Assembly (NCBI GenBank): GCA_029449235.1
Contig: JANATG010000003.1
Coordinates: forward strand, 2,914,001-2,978,000
Source of the DNA: Linnemannia schmuckeri
Taxonomy: Eukaryota; Mortierellomycota; Mortierellomycetes; Mortierellales; Mortierellaceae
Reading direction: 5' to 3'
Length of the DNA stretch: 64,000 nucleotides
The position numbers and the translations under genes are program-made. The notes under the pieces were generated by a model. It was not told the DNA's origin. It saw nothing but the letters and a program-made list of their open reading frames with translations, and did not search any database. The first letter of the stretch is position 1. Every line of letters begins with the position of its first letter. Shown here piece by piece: positions 24,501 to 34,959 of this stretch.

Positions 24501-25304
24501 GACTATGTTGAATTGGGCATCAGCACGCTCTCTGGTACCTCCAGAGCCGGCAGCAGCGGCAACAGCTCAGCCAACGCTAGCGATGACTCTGATTCCGACT
24601 GTAGCTCGGCCCCCGGTTCTGATGAAGAAGACGAAGTCGAGACAGACTTCGACAGAATGAGGCCCACACCCCATATCCGCACTACAAACCTCCTCTTCTT
24701 CCCCTTCGACCCCACCATCCCTTCATACCATTCCTCATCCTCGTCAGCACCATACGCCGGTGGAATCTGCATGTCCCCCACTATGTTGTCACCCTTTGAC
24801 AGCGCCAGCCAGACAGCTTACAACTCCCCGCTCATGGGCCCGTCATCGCCAACTTTTGCCGCAATAGGAGAGGGAGGAGGAGGGAGGACGTTCCTGACCT
24901 GTGGGTTCAACACACGTTCGGGTTCCCACTCTTCCGAGACGACTCTAGGTCTCGAGGGCGATTACCAGCAAGTCCAGGAGCAGGGAGCGGCGGACGGAGA
25001 TGTGAAGGGGAAGGGTGTACGGACAAGGCAGTCGTCTGCCTGTGAGAGAGTCGATGAAGAGGACGAAGAGGAAGCCGTTTTGGAGGAGAGCATGACGAAC
25101 AACAACAACAACAACAACATAACCACAACCACACACTACGGGTCATATTTGACTGATTTCAACAGCAACACCAACAGCAACACCAACAGCAACATTGATA
25201 ACTACCATGAACGACGAGATGATAACGATGGACATGTCCACCCTCTGATGCCTTCGCCCAACACCGGCGCCAACAACAACGACAGTACCCCGCCTGCTCC
25301 ATGA
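21562..25304 (+). CDS. LAT-type (SLC7-like) amino-acid permease with long cytosolic tail, 3 exons
   Basis: Exons 21562-21891, 22050-22925 and 23031-25304 join in phase to 1159 aa. After about 100 disordered residues the transporter begins at GLISAILMIVGTLIGTGIFASPG, the TM1 signature with the GTGIF substrate loop of APC/LAT carriers, followed by about 12 hydrophobic segments (e.g. CFAFFAYNGFNNINLGLGEL). It should import amino acids (or related amines) across the plasma or vacuolar membrane. Two oddities: an insert of about 90 Ala/Gly/Pro-rich residues between TM4 and TM5 (around 22365-22670), and a hydrophilic C-terminal tail of nearly 500 residues with His-, Ser/Asp- and Asn-rich runs. Typical LAT carriers are 500-600 aa. 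Such tails often carry ubiquitin/arrestin sorting signals, which is inference here. It ends 109 bp from the convergent RTT106 stop. Confidence 0.88.
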
Positions 25305-25413
25305 TTTCTAGATGTACATTAGACAAAAGTTTCCTAGACAACGATAAAAATGCCACAATGTGTCCGCGTTTCCAAGAAATCTATTCGGTATATGTTTTCA
25401 TGAACAAGGTCCT

Positions 25414-27048
25414 TCAATCCTCTTCATCCTCATCTTCCTCCTCGTCACTGTCCTCACCTAAGCTCTCCTCATCCAGATCCACATCATCGTCTTCCTGAAC
25501 CTTCTTCTTCTCCCCGGATTTCCTTGATACTCCCGGCTTTGTATTCTTTCCCTTCTTCCCGCTTACTTCAGTTTCCTCATCACCGCCACCATCACTATCG
25601 CTCCCTTCAGCATTCGAATCATACTCCTCCATCAACTCATCCTCACTCTCCGGTGCAAAATCATCATCATCCTCATCATCACTATCCTCCTCCTCAGCAC
25701 CCCCATCATGTTCGCCCTTGGCAGCCTTCTGCGATGACTCTTGTTCTTCCTCTCCATCAGCAGCCCGCTCTCGCTTCTTCCCACTTCCTGCACCAGCCGC
25801 AGTAGGTGCCTTGTCCTTAGCCTTCAGATCCTCACTCATACTCCGGTCGCGAATACCAGCCTTCTTGATCCACTCTTCCATCCTCGCAAACTCCTTGGTA
25901 TCCACCATCCCGAATCCAATCGCCCGTCGACCATCCTTGTTCTCTGGTGGGATCCCCTCCAAATCCTCCACTGTCGCCCCTCGCCTCGACTCGTCTTTTC
26001 CGTTATCCCTGCCGCCCTCGCTTACAGTAGTGGTAGTGGTATCCATGACAACCTCAAAATCAAAGGTCCTGCTCAAGACAGCATGAATTCCAACAGCCTC
26101 AATGGCAGCCGCACGGAGGAAGAGCACCGGTTTCCGGAACGCAAACAGGATGCCTGTAGGGAGGAGGTAGATCGTTCCCTGGTTCGATTTCAGATGTGCT
26201 GAGAAGTTTGGGTAGGCTGGTGTCGGATTTGGGATAATCCTGTCCATGACATTTCCTGTCTTGCTGGTATCACTGTGCTTGAGGAAATAGGACAAAATGG
26301 AGAGGAAGATATGATCGGGCCGTTTAATAGGTCCAGTAACAGTGGGTGGGTTCACAAACGCCAATGGTGGCTGTTCTTTGGTTCCTGTTATCCGAAGATC
26401 CTGTGAGAGGCCGACCAGGCCGAGATGAGGCGTATTCACCTGCAGCGAGAAATCCTTGCCGTCATCCGGGAGGGGGACTGCCCAGATTGCATCCTTTGCG
26501 CCACCACCTGAAGCGAACGCTGAGTGTCGAAAAAAAAGAATCAAGGCCGTGTGTTTGGTCGCACGTTCCAGGAAAGGGACAGCCACGACACGGTACAGGG
26601 ACTCGTAGGGCGCCTTGAAGGCGACGTCGGTCGCACTGGTCGCAGAGACGAGAGCGATGTGGGATTTGTGAAGGGAGAGAACGAGCTTCTTGCGGACAGG
26701 GTGTAAGAATGAGAGAGGATTTGTAAAATAGATGGCTGGTCCTATAGGTGCGTCCACCGCCGCTCCTACTCCTGTTCCTGCTCCTGCTCCTACTCCTGTT
26801 GCTGCTGAGGGGGCAGCAGGTTTGTTGAAGAACTGCGCAATGCCTTGAGCCGGTTGTTTTGTAACAGGCGTGGCTGCATCTCCTGACACGCTGGATGAGG
26901 AAGTGGTTTGTTTGGATTGGATGTAGGCGAGGAGACGCGTGATGGTCGGAGTGATGTCTGGGTGGGTCTTGACGATTGCTTGGACGGCAGTGACCAGGTC
27001 CTGATCATCCGGAATCGCGGCCGCGACCAGCTTTTGCGGCAATGACAT
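25414..27048 (-). CDS. RTT106: Histone chaperone RTT106-like
   Basis: Single exon, 544 aa, ATG at 27048. An N-terminal helical segment (LVTAVQAIVKTHPDITPTI) precedes a double PH-like region at about 105-355, where IYFTNPLSFLHPVRKKLVLS opens the first PH-like part and GTIYLLPTGILFAFRKPVLFL the second; this layout is that of Rtt106, related to the Pob3/SSRP1 middle domain. The C-terminal third is highly acidic, with FAPESEDELMEEYDSNAEGSDSD, typical of Rtt106 and suited to histone binding. The protein should bind H3-H4 (K56-acetylated in yeast) and deposit it behind replication forks and in silent chromatin. Yeast Rtt106 is 455 aa; the extra length lies in an Ala/Gly-rich linker and the acidic tail. 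No SSRP1 HMG box is present, arguing against Pob3/SSRP1. Confidence 0.85.
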   Translation of the reverse strand: MSLPQKLVAAAIPDDQDLVTAVQAIVKTHPDITPTITRLLAYIQSKQTTSSSSVSGDAATPVTKQPAQGIAQFFNKPAAPSAATGVGAGAGTGVGAAVDAPIGPAIYFTNPLSFLHPVRKKLVLSLHKSHIALVSATSATDVAFKAPYESLYRVVAVPFLERATKHTALILFFRHSAFASGGGAKDAIWAVPLPDDGKDFSLQVNTPHLGLVGLSQDLRITGTKEQPPLAFVNPPTVTGPIKRPDHIFLSILSYFLKHSDTSKTGNVMDRIIPNPTPAYPNFSAHLKSNQGTIYLLPTGILFAFRKPVLFLRAAAIEAVGIHAVLSRTFDFEVVMDTTTTTVSEGGRDNGKDESRRGATVEDLEGIPPENKDGRRAIGFGMVDTKEFARMEEWIKKAGIRDRSMSEDLKAKDKAPTAAGAGSGKKRERAADGEEEQESSQKAAKGEHDGGAEEEDSDDEDDDDFAPESEDELMEEYDSNAEGSDSDGGGDEETEVSGKKGKNTKPGVSRKSGEKKKVQEDDDVDLDEESLGEDSDEEEDEDEED

Positions 27049-27488
27049 TGTTGACGGCGAGTCGAGTAGTTGGTTAGGTTTGGTAATGTAAAGGAAAGAA
27101 ACGAAAGAGAGAGAGAGGACGAGCAGGCGGGAAGGAAAGAGCCTTTGTAGGAAAGAGGTGTGAAAAAAAGTGGCGGTGGCTTTGCGATTAGATCAATTCA
27201 AGATTGAATTGATCACTGGAAAAAATATTTTGAGCAGCTGGAAACGCGTCAAAGAGAGAGAAGGAAGGAAGGAGTGGACATGATCTTTGCCACGACTTTC
27301 ACCATACCAAGCAAAGAAAACGCGTCCGGTTTAAATTGAGGTAGCAAGTAACAAGACTCGTGCCTAACAATGCAGACAAAACCTCAAGTCGACGTCCTGG
27401 TCGAAAATAAACGCGCGGATATATGGTACGTATTGAAGATATTTGTCCCTAAGCACTGAAAATCAGCGTGTTTCACTAGCGTTGTTGT
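27049..27488. other. Intergenic, no gene seen
   Basis: RTT106 upstream region on the minus strand and the 3' flank of the unknown locus. GA-rich at about 27090-27280 on the + strand, consistent with a minus-strand leader. Confidence 0.5.
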
Positions 27489-28872
27489 TCAGAGCCACCA
27501 ATAACGCTCTGCTTCGTCATCCCCATCTTCCTCCTCTTCGTCCTCCTTGGACTCAACTTCTTTCTTCTGAGAACCACCATCATTCGGAAGCGCAGGCCAC
27601 CAGTACCCGGATCCATGGACCACCTCTTTCACCACCTCCTGACTTTCCTCCTGCACAAGACGACCAGCGTCTGCGTCGAAGTCATCCTCATCAACCAACG
27701 CCTGAACCAACTGCAACTGCCTCATCAGCACATCCATAAGCCAATTAATCGTCCGACTCAACACTCGATACGCCCCTCTCCGACCTCGTCTCCTAATAGT
27801 CTCCCAAACCTTCCTTCCTTCAGTCTCGCGACTGGTTATCTTCTCGGCAATCAGTAGGCACCGCTGCCATTTTTGTTGTAGAGGCGCTTGGCAAGACTCG
27901 GCCTGGTGTCGCTCTAGGACGTCGTGATTGTCGGGAGACACCTCGAACTGGCCAAAGCAACCCTCACAGGTCACCACGACAGTATTATTTACGACAGGGG
28001 TATGATGAGGCCCGGGTTGAAATGTCCAATCCGACGGGTGCGAGGATGGCGTGGCGGGGTCGAGGACCTGTGTTTGACCCTGCCTGTCTAAGACGTAGGA
28101 CGGTATCTCGGGGAGGTTGATGGCTTGAGGGCTCTCGGGTGGGTAGAGATTTCGGAGGTGTGAGTGGCTATGCTGGAACTGGTGGGGTTTGTTTAAGAGC
28201 TGTACACACTCTTCGCCCTTGGCGTCGACAAAGACATCCTCGTTCTCGCCGCCCTCTATGCCGTATCCGCTCTCGAGGCCTTGAAGGAAGCTCTCACGGC
28301 AATTTCCTCTCGTCATTGGCTACAGAACCGGGCCCCTCGATAACAAGGCCACTCTCGCTGGACATCTCTAAAACGCGTTCAGACAAAACTTCCCGCGCGA
28401 CATCACCTTTCAGGAGCTGCCCCTTCCCTTCTAGTTGCGCCGGCACCAAGGTCTTCTCGAACTGCGACAACATCACATCCATCTGCACCGTGAATTCATC
28501 CTTCTGTTCCATCTTAACTATCCCTACCTCCACTGCCGCTGCGGCTCCCGGAGTTACACTGCCAGAGCCCTCCGTATCAGAATCCGGCGTCACCGTTGCG
28601 GAATCATCGCCTATCCATGTCCGGACCAGCGAGCTTACAACAAAGTCTTCCAGCAGATCGTGAGAATTGTACACTGGAAAACTCCCCTTCTCTCTCTTCT
28701 TCTCCTGCACATCCTGGTCAATGGACTGACGCTGGTCGATAGGATGGGGTTGGTGTTGTTGTTGAAGGCGACTAGAGTTTTTCTTTAACCCAGCCCTGGC
28801 TCTGGCGGTGGCGTTGAAGTCCGCAGCGGACTTCAGGATATCGAAAGCGTCGCGGAGAGTGTTGCAGTTCAT
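27489..28872 (-). CDS. Unrecognised protein; reading frame broken by a +1 shift
   Basis: Two overlapping open frames cover this stretch. 28872-28294 (192 aa, MNCNTLRDAFDILKSAADF...) ends at TGA; 28316-27489 continues in the next frame for 275 codons. The second frame carries C-x2-C-x17-H-x4-C (CEGCFGQF...HQAESC), a possible zinc knuckle, then a helical segment WETIRRRGRRGAYRVLSRTINWLMDVL and an acidic end in WWL. No good GT-AG or GC-AG pair reconnects the frames. Dropping one base in the GGAAATTGCC stretch near 28300 would, which suggests an indel or sequence error. The first frame is also in the same frame as the upstream 651-aa protein and separated from it only by TGA. This may therefore be the rear part of one large gene, or a second cistron. 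Function unknown. Confidence 0.5.
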
Positions 28873-31066
28873 TCACGGCAAAGCAGATTGAGAACTACGC
28901 TCTTCCTTCCCTTCTACCTTTTCCAGTTTTTCTTCCTCTTTTTCTTCAACTTGAGTCAGAGACCAGGAGGTAAATGCAGAAGGAACAGGAAAAACACGGT
29001 GACTGTGAGTGTTTACGATGCAGCTGCGTTGGGGAAGAACAACTGCGCCGTAGTACGAGGCCGTGTCGTCTCCACTGTTCTGAAGGGATTGGTGCTTCTC
29101 AGGAAGAGAAACCATCGTTTGACCATCCCCAGACTCGCCATGCCGTTGCTGTTTTTGGGTCTGACTGGTAGATGAGCTTAAAGAGCGTCCCAAATCACCA
29201 CACTTCTCCGTCTGCTCATAGTTGTCGGATGGCGCCTGATCGGCTAAAGTAACTTGGTGGTACTTGGGCTCTGGCTCAGGTAATGTCACTTCGATCGTTT
29301 TCTTAATCCTTTCGACCTCCTCTGCACTGAGTGACGAAAGAGGGAGCCGAGCGGTGGGGGTATTGAGATACCTCATCGCGGCTTGCAAGGTTTGTTCATG
29401 AAGAGGTGCTGCCGCTGCCTGCGGCTGAGCATCAGACACAAAGGTTGCGAACGCGTCAACAAGAGGACTTTGTGCCGGAAACGCACCGGCCAAAGGCGAG
29501 GTGGGCTGGGTGTCATAGAGGCAGTTGAGGGTTAAGTTCTTCAGTTCTGCCGGCGGCCACTCTCCAGGTGTAGAAGTCGAAGCGGGAGTGTCGTTGGACC
29601 TGTCGTCCCCGACAGAACTCTGAGCCATATCTGTAAGAAAGACAGCTGAGCCAAACCTATCAGAGGTGTTAAAAAGATCCGAAAGCTTCTTATTGTTTGA
29701 CACAGCACGGCGAGACGCAGCTTTCGCCTCGAAGTACGAAAACTCAGGCGACACGGGCAACAACTGGCCATTGGTACTACCTGAAAGTCTGTCCTCCAAA
29801 TGTACGTCCAACTCAAAGCAATTATCGCCCTTCTCCCTCTCCTTCTCGTCCGCAGAAGAAGACGAGTCCTTCTCCTGCTGGTCCTCCTCAGCCGAGTGCA
29901 TACTAGAGAGAAGACTCAGTCTCCTACGACGATAAGCGTAATCAATCCAATACACTGGCTGTGAGAAAAGGGCGGGCTCCACCAGCTGAGCGATGCGTAG
30001 CGGCATGGCTAAATACCAGGATGGGAGATAGGGATAATGAGCAGGCATCGGGGGGTGGGCAAGACCAGCTTCGAGATTATCCTTGGGACTGAATGACACA
30101 TCAACAAAAACCGTAGAGAAGTACGAGTCAGGCATATACGTGACATTAGACACGCGGTGAGCTGTAGTAGCCACGGTTAGGAAGGGAGTGTGGGGCCGAG
30201 GCGGGGACCCTGAACCCGCTACGCCATACAAAGCCACTGGCGCGGTGCCAAAAACAAGTGATTCCTCATTCATGGCGGAAACAACAGCACCTCGGCGGCG
30301 AGCCAGCACGGGGGAGCTTTCGGGTGAAGGTAGGACTATGTTAACCGCGACCCGGGGCAAAGGTGACGAGCTCAATGGCGCGGTGGATGGATTCACAAGG
30401 ATCTGTCGCTTGGGGCGCGACTGATTTGGGTTGAGCATAGGATGGGAAAGAATACGCTCGTTCCTAGTCATGCTAGGGTAGTCACCCGTGACTTCTGCTG
30501 TTAAGAAGGAGTCGGCAGCCCTGTTATTCTTGCTGCCAGGGGTGGCAGTGGTGCACGGCGGTTCGGGCTGCAAGTCGTCGTGATCGCTGCGCTCCCCAAA
30601 GTCAGGGAGGTTAAGATACCCGGACTGGTTGCTGCCAACTTGGACAAGGGTCACAGAGAGAGACAAGGCAGCTGGGTGTGTTCCTTCCACTTTGTGCCGG
30701 GTGAATTGCAGCTCAGAGTCAACTTCAGCAAGTAAGCCTTCAAAACAACAAGGAAGGGGAAAGGGAAAAAGAAAGGAAAAAGAAAAGAGAAAATGCATGC
30801 TTATTAAAATCAACTATCAGCAAATAATAAAAATGTATATAGCGGAACTATAGTGTTCTATTCATCCATTCATTTTCTTATATCCATCGATCTCTAATCG
30901 TTTTTTGCTAGACACAGATGACGACGTAAACATACTGCTAACTTCATTGTTTTTTCAGTGAAAAAGATTGCATACCATGGTTGAGAGTCGAGACAAGAAT
31001 GTCAACAATTGCCTGCTTCCGCGTCAACGCGTCAGAGCCGGTGGGCGAGTGGAGGTTTGTCGGCAT
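28873..31066 (-). CDS. Unrecognised 651-aa protein, 2 exons
   Basis: Exon 1 is 31066-30976 (ATG at 31066, MPTNLHSPTGSDALTRKQAI) and exon 2 is 30737-28873; the phase-1 intron has GTATGC at one end and TTTTGAAG at the other. The start fragment LTRKQAIVDILVSTLNH looks like a short amphipathic helix. The rest is Ser/Pro/Thr-rich with a more ordered stretch at about 200-270 (VSNVTYMPDSYFSTVFVDVSF ... YPYLPSWYLAMPLRIAQLV) and a Lys/Glu-rich end. I recognise no family. The stop TGA (28875-28873) is followed at once by ATG of the next frame, in the same frame. A hidden intron from GTAGAA (about 28920) to CTGAAG/TCC (about 28834) would keep phase and remove the stop, so the two could be one protein. 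Confidence 0.55.
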
Positions 31067-32176
31067 TCTCAATCAAAACAAGTGTGCAAAAGTTACTTGA
31101 AAGCGGTGTTTTGTCGGTAGGTAGGTATCTTGAAAGTTAAGAAGTGTGTAGTGTTTTCCGTGATGTATATGAGACGCGTCGCGAATGGTATTAGAAGCAA
31201 ACGAGCACGAACAGTGTTTCGTTTATAAGACAAGGGTGAAAACAAAAGAGGTTGCTTGTATACTCTGTACATACGTTGAGTGGGGAGTAAGGAAAGTAAA
31301 AATGAAAGCAGAGAAAGAAGGCAGGGAGGGAAAGCAAAGAAAAAAAGCAAAGAGGGGAAGTGAACGAGGCTATGAACTGGTGGAGATGGGTGTGGCGGAA
31401 GGAATTTTCTCGAAGAGTGTTAAGGAAAGAAAATAGAAAAGAGTAGAGTAAGGGGGGGAAGAAAAACCTAGAATTGGTATAAGACTATGAAACCTGCGGG
31501 AATGACTGATGAAAAGAAAAAAAAAAAAAAAAGACAAGCGAGCCAAAGGAATCTAACAAAAGTGAGGGGTTCTCATATCACTTTTTATATCCACTGAAGC
31601 CTATGGGCATAGAATAAGGGCTTGCGGGAAAACAGGCCGGGACAAGAAAAAACAAAGTCGTGTTTTTTCTTTGTCGAGGCTTTTAACTAGGTATGCTCTT
31701 TTGTGGTTGTGGGAAGGGTGTGGAATTATGGTGCGATTTTTTGATCGCCGTAAGCGGACTATTTTTTTCTATGGCATATAATGAAATGAAAGAAGCGCAA
31801 GCACGGTCTTTTTCATCAACTTGGGCTAGAAAAAAAGCATTGAAGCCAGAACCTGTAGCAAGAACCACGTGCTGCTCAGCAAAGCGTTGCAAGGAAGGAT
31901 CGAAAATACAGGCCACGAGTTCGTGTAATATAATTTGGAGTAGTACCTGTTCACTTGAGACAAACTAATTTTGTTCGACTCTACAACATGCTTGGATCGT
32001 TTTATTCTTGCCCTCTGACAAGTTGTGTGGATTAGATGATCCTGGCTCATCCAGAAAAAACAGACAGACAAGGAAAAGCGAAAAGAACAAAAAGGTTGAC
32101 GCCAAAAACGATGGCGTCCGAGGGACGAGCGGGAGAAATGTAAAAGAAAATGCGAGAGGCCAGGCAATCCAAGAGA
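31067..32176. other. Intergenic, no gene seen
   Basis: Lies upstream of the unknown gene and downstream of the MYB/zinc-finger gene. Purine-rich on the + strand at about 31280-31550, consistent with a minus-strand leader for the gene starting at 31066. Short frames at 31680-32170 show no family features. Confidence 0.5.
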
Positions 32177-34873
32177 TCAGGCATTTTTGTTGGGGGTAGA
32201 GCCGTGAGCCTGCAAGAGATGGTTTTTCAGACCATTGATATTGGTGTAGCCTTTGCCGCAACCGGGGACAAGGCACTTGTAGGGCTTGTTGGAGGGCTCG
32301 TCCGACTTTTTGGCTGGCTTGGCCTTTGGTTGGCTGACGACCTTGGGATCCACATGCTGCACTTGCACCTGCAACGATCCTAATCCAGCCTGAAAGTGAG
32401 ACGAACCCACCGAAGGAACTATCTGAGGGTTCATAGCCAGTTGATAGTCCAGAGGTGCCAATCCTGCCCCAACGCCAATTCCTGGAACCGCACCCTTCAC
32501 AGCTTTGGTGCCGCCTATTCCTGAATGATCATTACGCATATGCACCTTCAGGGCTGAGTTGCTTCCGTACGACTTGGGGCAATCCTTGATCATACATGGA
32601 AACTTCTTCAGCACAACTGGCTTGGTACCACCGATAGTCGTAGTGGCCGCGGCAATGGCGGTTGCAATAGCGGCCCCAGAGACGACGGGCGTCGCTGAGA
32701 CGTGCATCGTAGTCATTCGAGGGCTGACGTTCGCTGATGTAACAGGAGTCGAAGGAAGAGTCCAAGGATCATCCGAGCTGACATTGATGTGTGACCCAAA
32801 ATGAATCCGGTTGTCAAAGGTGTCGACATTGCTAAGAGAGCTGGAGACGTGACTAGCAAAGAGCATCTCACTCATCGTCAGCATGCTCAGATCCTGCTCA
32901 GTGTCCGGGGTCGTGGGGTCCAGGCTCAGCGCTCCATGATCCCGAGTAAGGCTGTCGAGCTGCTTCTGCAGGTGAGGGTCCTCCAGCATCAGTAGGCCAG
33001 GTTCCATGGGTGATGCGCTGTCTGACGCGAGATAGGCAAGGTCGATATCCATGTCATCAAAGTCGTTTTCTGGGATGGCAATTGAGTCGACGCCAAAGCT
33101 GTCGGTGCTTTCGGCGGTCATGGCCATGGTCATAGAGCGGTGACCATGTTGGGTCGCCATGTGAGCATTCAGACCTCCAATAGCGTGAAAGTACTGTCCG
33201 CATCCAAGTTCCGGGCATTGCAGGGGTGTTGTCGTATGGTGAGACTGCAGCTGTGACTGATGTTGCATAAGCGGCTGAGATTGAGGTTGCAAGTGAGTTT
33301 GCAACTGTGGCTGAAGCTGAGACTGCAGCTGAACTTGGTGCTGATGCTGCTGCTGTTGCTGGAGTGAAAGTTGCGGCTGAGGCTGAAGCTGAGGGTGGAG
33401 TTGAGGTTGATGTTGTGACTGGAGTTGGTGTTGCAATGAGGGCTGGAGCTGTTGAAGCTGTTGTTGGAGTTGGGTCTGGGTTTGGGTCTGTGCCAATGAC
33501 CCATCCAATGGAGCTGAGGACATGACAGAGTCCTCCAATGACTCCGGGGTATGTGGAATATTGAAGGCCTGAAGGGACACAATCGGTTGTTGTTTCAGGA
33601 GTGGCGGAGCGATGGTTTGCATCTCTGTAGTAGTGGGTGGAGTCGGTAGGGAAGAAGGCTGAGGTTGAATGAAGGAAAAGTTTTGGAGTTCCACTTGAGG
33701 CGTCAAGTTGTCCGCTGAAGGCGCCTGCACCTGGACACCTGAGGATGTGGATGTTGGGGTTGTCGCCGTAGTTGTCGCCATAATCGCGTCAGTGGTGGGT
33801 GTAGTATGGTGTCCATCATAAAGCCCAACAGAACCATGCCCTGAATGTCCTGGAGTGTTCTTGGCGTGGGTGACGTGGTACTGAAGACCGTTGATGTTCT
33901 TGTATCGCTTCCGTTCCTCACACCCAGGCATGGTGCATCTGAAGGGCTTCAAGACTGTTGTTCCGTGATGGGAGGCCTTGAAATGGTAAAACAGGAGAGA
34001 TGGAGAAGAGCTGGAAAATGTGCAGTCGGGGATAGCACAGCCGTAGGGCTTCTCTTCGTCTGGGCCTGTATCGTCTCTGTCGTCGTCCTGATCAGAGTGT
34101 CCCGAATCGTTGCTGTCGTCCAGACCGCGGTCATCCTCATCGAGCTGGCCGTCGTGTAGGCGGTCGTCGGAGGAATGCCGTTGCTTCCCTGCTCGCTTTG
34201 TGTATTGGTAGTCGTCGTCGTCAGCATCCATAAGCGCCTCCAACCGCTGGGTTTCGGTCGTGTCTTGTCGCGAAGTTGATTGGTTACGCCGCCGCTTATG
34301 TGTGCGCTTCATGTGGTTGAGGCTCCTCTGGATTTTACGCCACCGGTTCCGGCAATGCAGTCCTGGTCGTCCTGGGAAAGAGAGCGCAATCTTTTGCCAT
34401 TGGCTCCCAAACTCTTCAAACTTTTGCAGCAGAATCACGTCATCCTCGGGTGTCCATGCGGCTCGGTCGATGTGGGGATCCAGTCCTTCGCGCCACCGCT
34501 TTGCGCACTGGTCGTCCGTTCGTCCCTGGATACGCTCTGCGATTTTACTCCATTGACCCTTGAACTTTTGAACACCTGTCCTGAGCAAGTGATCTTCCTC
34601 CTCTGTCCATGGGCCTTTTTTCAGACTGGGATCAAGTGAATGGAACCAACGCTTTCGACAGTTTTTGTTGGTCCTGCCGGGCACACAAGCAGCGATTTTG
34701 GCCCACTTTTCGGTCTTGTCTCCGTATGTCTGAACAGCGGCGCGCAAGAACTCGTCCTCCTCGGGTGTCCAGACAATTCGTTCGCCACGATCTCTCTTTC
34801 TGGGTGTCAACTGATCTCCTGTTCCCAAGAGCTCGTCCATGTTTGCATCGCCGGTGAGCCCGAGTGAGGGCAT
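32177..34873 (-). CDS. Transcription factor with three MYB repeats and five C2H2-type fingers
   Basis: ATG at 34873 gives 898 aa in one exon; the open frame extends to 34912, just after a TAG acceptor-like site, so an upstream exon is possible. Three MYB/SANT repeats lie at about residues 33-80 (WTPEEDEFL...NCRKRWF), 85-130 (GPWTEEEDHLL...CAKRW) and 137-182 (AAWTPEDDVIL...CRNRWRKI), each with its tryptophan spacing. They are followed by a basic patch KRTHKRRRN and an acidic stretch. Finger-like modules then appear: CAIPDC...H, CTMPGC with YKNINGLQYHVTHA, CPELGC...H, CMIKDC...H and C-terminal CLVPGCGKGYTNINGLKNHL. The YKN.NGL pattern recalls fungal Sfp1 fingers. A long Gln-rich segment (about 33240-33490) separates finger groups. 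Nuclear DNA binding is expected; targets unknown. The fusion is unusual: R1R2R3-MYB proteins (c-Myb, Bas1) normally lack fingers. Confidence 0.85.
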   Translation of the reverse strand: MPSLGLTGDANMDELLGTGDQLTPRKRDRGERIVWTPEEDEFLRAAVQTYGDKTEKWAKIAACVPGRTNKNCRKRWFHSLDPSLKKGPWTEEEDHLLRTGVQKFKGQWSKIAERIQGRTDDQCAKRWREGLDPHIDRAAWTPEDDVILLQKFEEFGSQWQKIALSFPGRPGLHCRNRWRKIQRSLNHMKRTHKRRRNQSTSRQDTTETQRLEALMDADDDDYQYTKRAGKQRHSSDDRLHDGQLDEDDRGLDDSNDSGHSDQDDDRDDTGPDEEKPYGCAIPDCTFSSSSPSLLFYHFKASHHGTTVLKPFRCTMPGCEERKRYKNINGLQYHVTHAKNTPGHSGHGSVGLYDGHHTTPTTDAIMATTTATTPTSTSSGVQVQAPSADNLTPQVELQNFSFIQPQPSSLPTPPTTTEMQTIAPPLLKQQPIVSLQAFNIPHTPESLEDSVMSSAPLDGSLAQTQTQTQLQQQLQQLQPSLQHQLQSQHQPQLHPQLQPQPQLSLQQQQQHQHQVQLQSQLQPQLQTHLQPQSQPLMQHQSQLQSHHTTTPLQCPELGCGQYFHAIGGLNAHMATQHGHRSMTMAMTAESTDSFGVDSIAIPENDFDDMDIDLAYLASDSASPMEPGLLMLEDPHLQKQLDSLTRDHGALSLDPTTPDTEQDLSMLTMSEMLFASHVSSSLSNVDTFDNRIHFGSHINVSSDDPWTLPSTPVTSANVSPRMTTMHVSATPVVSGAAIATAIAAATTTIGGTKPVVLKKFPCMIKDCPKSYGSNSALKVHMRNDHSGIGGTKAVKGAVPGIGVGAGLAPLDYQLAMNPQIVPSVGSSHFQAGLGSLQVQVQHVDPKVVSQPKAKPAKKSDEPSNKPYKCLVPGCGKGYTNINGLKNHLLQAHGSTPNKNA

Positions 34874-34959
34874 GTTGTCAGGAAAAGCAGCAGTAAAAAT
34901 GGCGGCCGGCACCTATCAAGTTTTTTTTTGTTGTTTAACAAGAGATTGTTGAATATCAG

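Noticed and set aside
28820..28872. Treating the 192-aa frame as a proven second cistron
   Set aside because: An intron or nonsense mutation explains the same data equally well; kept only as a finding.
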